Shown here: positions 1 to 10,189 of the stretch, in pieces
How the letters are laid out: every line of letters begins with the position of its first letter
How positions within the stretch are numbered: the stretch's first letter is position 1
Source: Agroathelia rolfsii
Lineage: Eukaryota; Basidiomycota; Agaricomycetes; Amylocorticiales; Amylocorticiaceae
Direction of reading: 5' to 3'
Length of the DNA stretch: 64,000 bases
Assembly (NCBI GenBank): GCA_018343915.1
Contig: JABRWF010000001.1
Span: 5,146,001 to 5,210,000, forward strand
The notes under the pieces: model-generated
What the model was told of the DNA's origin: nothing
What the model saw: only the letters and a program-made list of their open reading frames with translations
Database searches by the model: none
Made by a program: the position numbers and the translations under genes

Positions 1-89
1 TGACACAGTCAGCAGGCAAGTTATGCATGAGCCATTATAGGATATGATCTCTAAGCATTAAACCTTTAACAGCACTAGAATGAGGATCT

Positions 90-561
90 CATCAAATAAC
101 CGTGAACGCTTACTGTCCGGGTGTAATTTGGACGCCTATGAGTATGTTGATCAATAAACTAAAATGATTTACGCATACGAGGTGATTCATAACAACAGTA
201 CGCAGGCTCATAACTGAAGAGTCTACAGAAAAAATGTTGGAAAATGAGGTTTTTGGATTCATTTCAAGCTTTTTTCCTACGAAGCAACAGTTAATCTTGG
301 GCTGTACAGCCCAATATACATGTTTATAGCCCAATATGCATGTGTATAGTGGGCCAACAAGGTTGCTGCTCACCGGCTAGGCCAGCCTGAAGAAATAGCA
401 AATCTTGTTTCTTTCCTGAGTTCAAAGGAGAGTAGCTTCATAACGGGGCAAAGTGTAAGGTGAAGTCATCTCAACTGAAGATGATTTATATTTTCACTAC
501 AAATCATTCTGCTAATAATGTCTGATAGGTGACAATTGATGGAGGATATGTCTTTGATTAA
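90..561 (+). pseudogene. Short-chain dehydrogenase/reductase (SDR), 3' part only
   Basis: Two stretches match the C-terminal half of classical SDRs. Near 95-145 the reading ITVNAYCPGVIWTPM is the family's post-catalytic loop, which follows the YxxxK helix. From about 370, the reading KVAAHRLGQPEEIANLVSF continues into SSKESSFITGQ, then a GT...AG intron (about 458-529), then the terminal VTIDGGYVFD and TAA at 559-561. The terminal 'ITGQ...DGG' block is diagnostic of acetoin/oxoacyl reductase-like SDRs. Between the two stretches (about 145-355) I could not find a splice that keeps frame, so the gene may be decayed or have an unusual intron. The Rossmann N-terminus lies outside the window. Substrate is unknown. 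Confidence 0.6.
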
Positions 562-1137
562 CATGAAGACTAGACAGAGATACTTGTTATCGAATTATCG
601 CAAATTTCTAGATGGAATTAATACAGATACATCTAGACCTAGTTAACTCAGGAAAACCCTACGACCACGAAGTGTTCCACGATTATAATCCAGATAATTT
701 CGTGATTGCTATCGTCCCTGTGGCTACTTGCTACCTCTTCCTTTCTCAAACACTCTCTCACTCCCTCATATGCTCTCTGATTTCCTCCTATCACTCGATG
801 ATCTTCTCTCTCGTAAAGCCACTCTAACTTGCACAATTTTCAGAAGGTAAAACACCTGATTTAAGATTCGATTGATTTTTTATATATGAAGGATTGCAAC
901 TGCGATGGGGTGTGTTTATATTATGGATGGTCCAAATGCTTGTATTATCGCAACCGAACAATCGGCGAATCTTTGCCCTGTATTACCCTGTTCGAATCGC
1001 GGAGTACCAGTTAGTACCATGTGACTTAATCTCAGTTGGGGTTTCTCGCTCACCTGAAAAAAAAGCATCTACATTGATAACCTGTTAGACACCAAGCTTC
1101 TATTGTTGCCTGCTTTCTGGACCTAACTTCTGAACCC

Positions 1138-1768
1138 ATGTCGGATCCTCGAATTGCTATTATTACAGGTCCAGCAAATGGTTTAGGTAAGGCGATCGCT
1201 TTCAGGCTTGCTGCGGATGAATGCGATATTATTTTAAACGATTTACTGTACCAAACTGAGAATTTGAAGAGGATTTCCCGAGAAATTGAAGCAGCAGGGC
1301 GAAGAGCCTAATTCTTTGTAGGAAATCTGACTGTAGAGGACGATTTTCGTTGTCTAGCTGAACATGCCGTTTCTACCTTTGATGGGGTCGACATTGTCTA
1401 TTTTAGTTTCTTGTCAAAAATAAGTATTAGAGTCCACAATGCTACAAAATTTTCGCATACAGATGGTTGCCAGTGCAGGAGTAGTCTTCCCTCAGTTAAT
1501 TACCGATAGTATGTAACATAAGCCATGTGATTAAACACGGAGATAAACCATTTTTCATTATTCAGTGACTGTCGAAGATTTTGACAGAACGATGAATGTT
1601 AAATTGCAAGGCGTATTCCTTCCATACAAATATGCAGCTATGCAAATGATTAAGCAGGAAAGATGTAGTAGTATCATCAGTACGAAATGCAAGATAGGAA
1701 AAGAAATAAAAGTTACATCTTCAAGTTGCACGCCAGTAGTAGCGAGTAGCCAATATAATAGTACTTAG
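1138..1768 (+). pseudogene. SDR pseudogene, N-terminal two thirds
   Basis: ATG at 1138 opens MSDPRIAIITGPANGLGKAI, an SDR Rossmann start with the TGxxxGxG nucleotide-binding motif (here TGPANGLG). The frame runs through ILNDL and EIEAAGRRA to an in-frame TAA at 1309-1311, then continues in the same frame with VGNLTVEDDFRCLAEHAV and FDGVDIV. Further exon-like pieces follow: VASAGVVFPQLITD (near 1465-1508), a GT...AG intron, then TVEDFDRTMNVKLQGVFLPY from 1568. The catalytic Ser/YxxxK part is not recognisable and the frame dissolves after about 1745. It probably belongs to the same family as the fragment at 90-561, so this is a decayed SDR pair. It could also be one disrupted locus. Confidence 0.7.
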
Positions 1769-1957
1769 CACAGGCATCCGGACCGGGTTGTGCATCTCTA
1801 ATGCCATCATGATTAGTACACAGCTTGCTTATTCGGTGTCGTCATCTTGAGCAGCTATAGCCCCCAGTCCAGGGCCAAGCTGCGCAGCCACTTCATCTCT
1901 TTACTAAGCTGCTACCACCACCACCACCACCTACGCAAACTATCTCATACACTCAAG

Positions 1958-2390
1958 ATGTCAGGAAGTGAGTTGGTCTACCATAGTCGATTGTCACATC
2001 AGACTGAACCCTGACATGTGCTTCTACAGACGGCTATATCGTGACGTTCAAGGAGGAAGCTACGCCTGAGCAGATCCGGCAATACGTGAACGAAGTTAAC
2101 CAGAATGGTATGTCCACCAGTCCTTGTTTTAGATGATATTCAACCTAATCCATTGTCCAAGGTGGCCAAGTTACAAAAGAATTCAGCCTCACCAAATCCT
2201 TTGCTGCCAAGATCCCAGACTCGTTCTTAGGATCCCTCAGAGGATCTGATCTTGTTGAATTCATTGGTAGATTTTATTCTTTTCTGTGCAAAGACTCTTA
2301 CGGTCGCTGATACACAAAATCTTTCCAGAACCTGACCAGACCATATCGGTAAACCCTATAGCTGGAACTGAAGAATTAGGACCTTCATAA
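1958..2390 (+). CDS. Peptidase inhibitor I9-family protein (proteinase propeptide-like)
   Basis: Four exons: 1958-1967, 2030-2107, 2162-2266, 2329-2390 (255 nt, 84 residues, all GT...AG, phases agree). The protein starts MSGNGYIVTFKEEATPEQI and continues with NEVNQNGGQV and SFAAKIPDSFLGSL, ending near EPDQTISVNP. This is the subtilisin-propeptide fold of small fungal serine-protease inhibitors (Pleurotus POIA1 / yeast Pbi2 type). There is no signal peptide, so a cytosolic inhibitor or chaperone of a subtilisin-like protease is the likely role. A homologue with exactly the same exon lengths lies at 32058-32492 on the other strand. It converges on UTP5 with about 200 bp between the stops. Specific target protease is unknown. 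Confidence 0.88.
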
Positions 2391-2593
2391 GTATAATCAT
2401 ACATATAGTTAAGATCAAGCCAAGATAAGGCATAATGTATCTTGAGCAAATTGTAATCTTTACATTTTAAGACGAGCAGAAAGAGCAACGAAATCACCAC
2501 TCAAGATGTCTAGATCTAAGCTAATCCTCGTTTAGAAGGGTCGGTGCGCAGGGAGAGAAACGTCTTCGTAGTCACTCTTCTACTGATTAGCCC

Positions 2594-5129
2594 TTAATCT
2601 TCATCATCACTCGCATCCTCGTCTTCGTCTCCACTAAATTCTTCAGCCTCGTCATCAATGAATCCATTAAATCCACCCTCTTCATCATCGCTGTCCTCTT
2701 CATCGTCATCGTCATTTTCCTCATCATCGCCCTCCCCTTCATCACTCTCTTCCTCGTCATCGCTGTTTCCACCCAGCTCAATATTTTCCACACTCCCCTC
2801 GTCGTCGTCCTCATGCTCAACCTCAACATCCATAGCGTCATCTTCCTCATCCTCACTCTCTCCCTCGATGTACTGGGCGGGAGCTTTTGGATTGCTTTTA
2901 GATTTTGATACTGTAGTCGGTGCTGTTGGCGCGCGCGTGTCGATCTGGGATAGCACCATATCCAGCCGTCCGCTCAGCGTGAGCAGGCTTTCCTGCAGCG
3001 CAAGACGCGTAGTGAGAGTAGCGTGAAGGCCCGCCAGACGGGCTACCAGGTCTGGCATCTGAGAAAATAACATGTATTTCACATGATCAATAACTCCGTC
3101 AAAGATTGAAAGTGATGGCGGCGAGAGAAACTCACAGTCAAGAGACTACCGCAGTGAACAGCCAAAACAGTATTCACCCATCGTACGGTGCCCGTACCCC
3201 TCTGTGCACTTGCGCCAGCACCGCGCTGCCCGCCACGACCACCGCGGCCCAAGCGCGCCATACACGCATTAAGAAGCGGCACGGCCAACTGTGGCGGCAG
3301 CTTCTGCACCGTATTCCTAATCAACCCCTGCTCCGAGTGCCCCAGGCAAGTCTCCAACAAGCGATCGTCAGACGAGTGCAAGGCCTGGATCAACGTGCGT
3401 GTCAGGGATGCCGCGGGGACAAGCCCGCCGGCGGCGAACGAGGCGTCCTTCTTTTTGCCTTTGCGCGAGAGCCCTGCGGGTGTTGCTTCGCTGTCAGACC
3501 CGTCGTCGTCATCGTCGTCATTGCGGTTTCCTTTGCCAGAGCCGGGAAGCGCGGCGAGACGCTGGCCGAGGCTGAGCTCGGCGATGTCGACGTCCAGCTC
3601 ACCTTCGATCTCGTGCGCGGCAGGGCCGTCGATGTCCATTGACGGATCTTGTGCCGCATGCAGACCAGACTGGATGGCGGCGTCGCGCTCGTTGTAGCGC
3701 TTGTTTGCCGGTGTCTGTTGCATGGGAAAAAAATGAGAAAACTTTTAGTCGAGGTGGACGGGGTGGGTTGGCTTGATGCTTACACCCTGGGATGCGTCGA
3801 CACCGTGGAGAGTGTCATCTTTGACGAGGTTTATTTCTGATACGAAATCTCCTGACTCATTCAAGTAGTCCTTTGATGCGGTTAGGATCATGAGTCCAAC
3901 AAGAAATCATTGACAGAGCTTACCACACGGTCAAACACAACCTGTACGCCATTGACAAGCCTAGCCACCACAATTCTGCCTTTATCCGCTAAGAATGCTG
4001 CATTGATAACCACAGCAGTAGATCCCACTTTTTTCGTCGAGACCGAGACACTGGAGCGAGCCAAAAGCGTGGGTACCCCCTGCTTCTTTTCACTCGTAAT
4101 CTCTGATGGCACAGGGAAGATAGATATCCTGCCCGAGGCGGACACTGTCAGGAGTGTCTGGTTAGCAGGGCTGTCTGGGCTTCCGGGTGGGATCGACAGT
4201 TGGACCTGCCGTACGTCTGCATCGAGGGGTACTGAAGCGACTATGCGGCCGTTGGTGATAGATTCGTCTTCTGGCGCCTGCCAGAGGTAGACAAAGCGGT
4301 CGGAGACGGCGCTGGTGATAAGTCGTGTAGGTGGATCATGGGAGAGGTCCCATTGAAGGGTATTAATGGATGAAGCGTGACCCGTGAATGTCATGAGCTC
4401 GTCGGGCTTTTCTGAGGGAGAGGACAGGGATAGGAGTTTGACGGAGTGGTTAGCAACGAGCAGCTCGACGTCATCCACGGCCGATGAAGATGGACGGACG
4501 GAAATCGACGAATAAGGTGTTGACGCGGACTTCCAGCTACCAGAAAGTTCTTGTGTCTGTACGTTCCATCGATGTATGCTGCCGTGAGCATCGGATGTCC
4601 ATAGTGCCTCATCTGAGGGGTGTATAGGAGGTGCAAGAGCGATGATTGATGATGTACAAGATGGTGAAGAGAATGTGTGCGAGATTTTCCCCTCCACGAC
4701 GGAGAAGAAGTATACGACACCATCTGACAATCCCAGCACGACTTCCTCTGGTCCTAATGACTCTGGAGCGATCGAGGAAACATTGTTCTGGCTCTTTCTT
4801 CTCTTCTTCTTTTTCCGGGGCGATGTGGATGATGCACTCTCCTCCCGTGATAGACCCCTAAACCACGCCAGGGAAGTTACCCGTGCTGAATCAAAAGTGT
4901 GTTCTGCAATAGATTGTCCAGAAAGCGTATCGTATACTCGCAGACGGTGTTTATCAACAGCTAGCGACAGATACGCATAGTAAGAACGACTAAGGGAAAA
5001 TGCAGAGAGCGCAGTGAGAGCAGAGGAGTCCTGCACGACGGGTTGAGATATCTGTGAAGTGGCCTGTGGCCGTCCCTTGGGTGGTTTTGGCTGCTTGTTT
5101 TTTTTGGATGAGGTCGAAGACGAGGCCAT
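2594..5129 (-). CDS. UTP5: U3 snoRNP / small-subunit processome protein Utp5 (WDR43)
   Basis: Three exons on the minus strand: 5129-3924, 3714-3136, 3058-2594 (749 residues, phases agree). The Lys-rich N-terminus is followed by WD40-like repeats (residues about 40-400; a clear unit contains LITSAVSDRFVYLWQ). After a linker comes the Utp12 domain (about residues 470-610; QKLPPQLAVPLLNACMARLG and WVNTVLAVHCGSLLTMPDL), then a very acidic Asp/Glu tail of about 90 residues. Utp5 is a t-UTP subunit that acts in the nucleolus on early 18S pre-rRNA transcription and processing. The start was set at 5129 because upstream in-frame Mets precede non-conserved sequence. Human WDR43 is 677 residues, so the length fits. 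Many ORFs on the opposite strand here are shadows of the acidic tail. Confidence 0.92.
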
Positions 5130-5747
5130 ATCTTTTCCAATGCCCTGACCTATCGAGGTCGATTTTTTGTGTTTCTTGATGTGCAATGCTTGCACCCGCG
5201 CTGATGTTAAACAACGTCCGGGATTGTGTGTTGCGCACTTGAAAAGATTTTTGAGCGTCATCACCGGAACCAAACGATGCCAGCACTGCCACAGAGTTGC
5301 CTCCGGCCGAGTCTCAGGCTGTTCACTGGCACTTCGACTCGGACAACTGCCAGTAAATATGGTCGAACTTTTGTCTGTTCCCTAGTACTTGCTCATCCAA
5401 TGGAATTTCTTCAGGACCAGTCCGAGACCTAATCCTATGCTAGTACCACTGATGAGCATCTCACAAGTTCAAGTTGGGTGTTGGCATACAGTAATTCCGG
5501 GCTCCCACTGGCACCCCACGCACTTCCCTCTTCTATTCATACACCGCTATGAACTTTGCACCTGCCCTGGTTCTACATATTCACAACAAATCTCATCAGT
5601 CTTATATCTCCTGTACGTTCAATTATCCATCCAGATGGATGAATAGTCATCACAATTCCGAGTTGCCTTATACTCAGTTCGCAAATATAATATATTCCGC
5701 AGCGATGTGAACAAAATTTGGGTATAACGAAAATGATTTCTTTAAAA
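5130..5747. other. Intergenic: UTP5 upstream region and 3' flank of xylanase A
   Basis: No gene seen. From about 5428 onward the sequence is the left part of the duplicated xylanase segment (repeated at about 15118). Confidence 0.6.
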
Positions 5748-7178
5748 TCAAGATGTGAAGCCGGCAATGATACCATCGTAAGCTGGCTTCTTTACCAGGT
5801 TCTCATCCCACGGGCATGCCGCCCCATATCCAGCTACAGAATATGTATCAATCAGCCTTGAACTCACTTCTCAATTAACAAGCGCATTACTTACAGAATG
5901 TCGATGGCACCCAGCTGTACAGGTCGGTATAATCCCAGATCGTCACACCGATGCAGCCAGAGACTGCGTTACATGCCGAGATGACTGTCTCGTAATCCGA
6001 CTTTTGTTGTTCAAGCAAGGCAGCCGTCTCCGGAAGCTCCATGCGAATGTCCAACTCTGTAATAGCGATCTCGATACCCAGCGCCGTGAATGCTTCCATG
6101 TTCGTTTGTAGAGTGCTTGGAACCTCGCCGACGATGAAGTGGCCTATTTCACGAACAACTCAGTCGAATCAAAGTACATAGTCCCGGGTTGGTGGACCTA
6201 CATTGGAAGCCGACACCGTCAATCGCCGTTCCGTTGGCCTGCAGCTCCTTGACCAAGTTCATCATAGCGGTAGCCTTGGCTCCGGAGTATTCGATGTTAT
6301 AGTCGTTGATATACAGCTAAACATATTGATTTCATCAGCCTACATTTCTTCGAGGGAATATAAATCGTCGCACCTTGGTATTCGGGTCTGCAGCCCGTGC
6401 CGCATTGAGTGCCAATGCGACAAAGCTAACGCCCAATGTGTCGTAGAACACATCAGAACGCCACGTCCCATCGTCGTTGAAAGGCTCGTTAATAACATCC
6501 CAGCTGTCTGTTTTTTTTTTTTTTTTAATTTAGTAATCATTGATGCATGAAGATTATGAAAACCCATTGCGTACAACTGATAATACGGATTAGTCTCATT
6601 GAATGCAAGGTGTGAAATGTTCAAGTAGTGACATACATTTTCCCAGCCCAGTGGCCAACGATGGTGCTGCAATGATTCACAACAACCGCTGACAGCTCGG
6701 ACGCCGTCCAGTCGGTATCAGTGACCCAGGACGGCAGCTGGTTATACCACACGCAGTTATGTCCGCGCATTTTCTGGCCATTGGCCTCTGCCAAGTCAAC
6801 AATCTGGTCGCCGCCTGTGAAGTCGAATGTTCCTTGCTCTGGCTCAGTCGCATCCTGGAATCGTGTGTCAAACAAAGCCAAATCCTTCTTTTATAGATGA
6901 CTCCTTACCCATTTCATACTGTTACCTGGGGTAAGCTGGGCAAAGTAGTTTGTGTCACTCAAGATGGCAACATAAGCCGAGTTCGTCAGCTCAGGATTGT
7001 CCGTTGCTGAGCCAAAGTATACTTTTCCAGCGGCTTTGGCCACTACGGCTGAGTACTGAGTAGAAGTCGATCCTGGCAAGGAGGTGGAGGTGGTAGCAGT
7101 AGTTGCACGTTTCTGGACTGCAGAGCAGGCCACAGTAGACGCAAGCGCCAAGAGCGACAACCAGTTAGTATGAACCAT
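5748..7178 (-). CDS. Endo-1,4-beta-xylanase, glycoside hydrolase family 10 (copy A)
   Basis: Six exons, minus strand: 7178-6909, 6854-6637, 6503-6374, 6316-6202, 6143-5895, 5833-5748 (1068 nt, 355 residues). It has a signal peptide (about residues 1-18), a short Ser/Thr linker, then a GH10 barrel. The acid/base Glu lies in WDVINEP (about E169) and the nucleophile in ITELDI (about E274). RGHNCVW and FQCHF are other family signatures. The enzyme cleaves internal xylan bonds outside the cell. There is no CBM1, unlike the relative at 18199. A TATA-like element (about 7228-7235) sits some 50 bp upstream of the start. The intron before WDVINEP has a 15-T run and uses a CAGACAG acceptor. All three xylanases in the window share intron positions in the catalytic domain. 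Confidence 0.93.
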
Positions 7179-7227
7179 AGTGAATCAAGCAATAATGATG
7201 AGGACAAATGCTTCATTTTGAGGCGCA

Positions 7228-7235
7228 TTTTATAG
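7228..7235 (-). promoter_or_regulatory. TATA-like element of xylanase A
   Basis: Reads TATAAAAT on the minus strand, about 50 bp upstream of the ATG at 7178. Position and sequence fit a core promoter. Not otherwise tested. Confidence 0.45.
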
Positions 7236-7700
7236 GTGTCTTCATAAGCGGACATAGTTGTAGACAACTGATACGTTTATGCGAGTATTCCCCAAGACAG
7301 CGGCAAAATACGCCAGGTCGTCGCAAAGAGATGCGTTGATACATTGGATTGGCTGGCAAGTTACTATTTTCATATCTTTTTTCCGATATATGGCCCTAAT
7401 CTTTGGGGGTGATGAGGAGTCAGACAATAAATTACCGAGCTATGCTGGAGATGCATGAAATTTCTAAAAATTACTCGTTGCCAGCAAAACGATGTCCCCA
7501 TGAACATACCGTGGTGGATACCGTGTAAGATATAGAATGCCACGTTTCGGAAGATCTCCAGGTTGTCGTCCCGATGGCAATCTTGGCATATCTATAGCCA
7601 GGCGAGCCGGCGGCAATCATAAAGGGTCGTTGCGACATTGTCATTGTTCCGTGTAGTCAAATCCAAACAAGCTTCCGAACCTCCGAAGTCCGTCTGCATG

Positions 7701-10189
7701 TTTTCTATTGGATCGTTGCGAGTAACCACGATGGAGTAAAGAGGCTACTATATCTAATGACAAAAATCATTCTTGCTCACGCTGGTGGTGGTAGCCGAGG
7801 TATGGTTATTGTCGGACCCCGTGTTCCACGCTTTTCTTCGACGCAAATTCCATAAATAATAAATGAGCGTTTGTCCCTTAGCGCTTCAAACTTTAGTTCT
7901 ACTTTAGGTTTATCACTCTGCAAAATCTCAATTAGTCCAAACATATCCCAGCCTAGTGTGAGGCGTCACTCTTTAATTATCTAAACTTAGTCCTTCAACT
8001 AATGATTGCCTTGCGACTATCATCCAAAAAAGGAAACCAGAACCGGTTTACTCAAACTGCCGGTTGCCGGAGTCGGTCCATCACCAAAATCTCAAAATCC
8101 AGGTATTTGAATACCTGGGTTACCTGGCTACCTGGTGCCCTGGGGGAAAACCTGGCCATACCTGGTGAAGGTGAGAGGTATTCGTCATTAGTCACGAATA
8201 CCTGCCTCGATAGGAAACCAGGTATTACGGGTATAGACCTAGTCAGATATCACACTTGTTATTACACGTTTGGTTAAATAATATTTATAAGTATTGCAAT
8301 ACAGGATGTACTATGTACTATGCTTAGCGATAGTCACCTGTTCCGTACCTAAAATCATGACCATTCCGTAAGTGAAAGATTAAAAAACACAATAAATGGA
8401 ACATACAAGTATATTTAAGGGAAACCAATAGGAAGATATATACAACGCATCACTGGACACTTGCCACTAATACTTATAAGTTAGTATTTGCAAAACCAAG
8501 GCAAGATGGTACGCACTGACCAATTACCCCAAACAACGGAAAAATGAGATTTTACCGAAGCAATAATTACTAAAGAAAACGCATCATTGTCATATACAAA
8601 CAGCATTTGTTGAAACTAAAAACTTACCGTTAGGGTGACATGACAATGTCTATAGTTATGGTAGCTCAGTGAAGTGTGCTTCAATATGAGATTGAATTCC
8701 TTACCTACTAAGGCCAATGTTAAAAAGGTCACTTCAAATAGAAGTAATCCAATGAAGGAGAGTAATCAAATTCTGAAAGAGAAGGCGTGTGGTTAGAAAG
8801 ATATGAGGCAGGGAAGATATGGTAGAGCTCAGAAGCCCACCTGTTTCTTACAAGTCGAGACAAATGAATGAGCTGGGGGAGGGGGAGAGGTGTTCTAAAA
8901 ACGCAATAGTGGTCGTTAGACGGTCGTGGACAATGAGGTATAAGGTTATAACTTACGATAATCCGATGTTTTGTAGGGTGCAAGTATGTGACCCAACATA
9001 TTAGAACATAGAGAAAAAAACATAATATAAGCAAGAACTTACATAGCCTTAAAGCACAGGTAGCGGATGATCTTATCCAAGATTACATCTCAAGAGCATA
9101 GAGTGCAATGTTCTCGGTATTTCCTGGATATATGCGCATGGATCAGAAGTTAAGCCTTTTAAGAAACATCAGAAGAAACGATAACATACCTTTAAGTACC
9201 ACTCAGCAACTTTTTGGCGGAGAATTGTTGCCGAAGACAAGAGGTATGGTCACGATTAGTATGAGTGTGCTGGCCACCAGCGGGAGAAAATGAAAAACGC
9301 AAGCCCTACTATCTTGTCATTGTTGAGCTTGGTAAATCCAATAGCAAGCTCTCTAATACTTTGTATGAAGATAGTTGGCTTGATCCAGAAGTGGTGACAG
9401 CCATGGTGTCAAAATGGGTCACAAAGCAACATTAATGCTCAGTTAAACTCAAGTGCAGGTAGACGGCATAAAATGGTACACAGGAAGAACTTGGGCTCTA
9501 ATAGTACTATAGTTATCGGATGATATGCTCATGAAAAAAACAATCTTCAATTAGTCACTCTAGCGTTATACCGGAGTACCACCTTCTAAATAATCAAACA
9601 GAATTCTACAGATGAATAGGAAAATCCGAGGGAATAAGACAAATAGAATTCAAGAAAATACTACCAACATGAGAAATAGAAAAATACATTAGACGCCCAT
9701 ACTTTAAGTATAGAAACATGGAGAAGCGGGAAGAGACTATAACTTGCGGCATTGATACTAGTTTGCGCCATGAACAAATCCTGATAAATCTGGCTTTAGC
9801 GGGTTTGGGCCTATTATGGCAGAGTTACTAGGCCTCCAAAGACTTAGGCGATAGGCTGGCGGAACCCAGAATAGAAGCTGACCGGACGGCCTAAGAATCC
9901 ATCCGTCACTATCGATTTTGGACGAGTCGGTGTAGCTAACTAGAAAAATAAAGACAATTTTAAGCAACGGAGGTCCGATTAAAGTACTGGATGGAAAATA
10001 AGGCATAATACCTAGAGAACAGGAGAAATATAAGTATATACGGAAAGATATATGGCTTAACAAGAATACATGCCTGCATCTTCCAAATTTTGAGATCCAT
10101 AATAATTGTTGGATTTAGAAATAGGCATTAGAGAAGCGGGATTAATGTTACGCAAAAGTGATGCTAAAGATCCGTTTTGTACATTAGTG
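7701..10189. other. AT-rich region without a recognisable gene
   Basis: No ORF here resembles a known family and none could be joined by credible splicing. It contains a cluster of CCTGG/CCAGG motifs with a perfect palindrome at 8099-8118 (own entry). The stretch looks like decayed repeat or transposon DNA, but I could not identify an element. Confidence 0.5.
8099..8118. repeat. 20-bp palindrome CCAGGTATT-tg-AATACCTGG
   Basis: Perfect 9-bp inverted arms separated by 2 nt. It is followed over the next 120 bp by several more CCTGG or CCAGG hexamer-like repeats, in both orientations (to about 8223). It could be a protein-binding array or transposon subterminal repeats. Confidence 0.7.

Larger units (their letters stand above)
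5428..7700 (+). repeat. Segmental direct duplication, copy 1 (xylanase A segment)
   Basis: About 2.3 kb including the xylanase A gene, 3' flank and promoter is repeated in the same orientation at about 15118-17430. Coding exons have identical lengths in both copies and differ by scattered substitutions. Flanks carry small indels. The left edge begins near a 'ctatgctagta' block and the right edge fades after the 'tgtagtcaaatccaaa' block. Confidence 0.85.

Noticed and set aside
2658..3697. Long plus-strand ORFs opposite UTP5
   Set aside because: They are antisense shadows of the acidic tail and Utp12 exons (Ser-rich and Arg/Pro-rich translations) with no family features.
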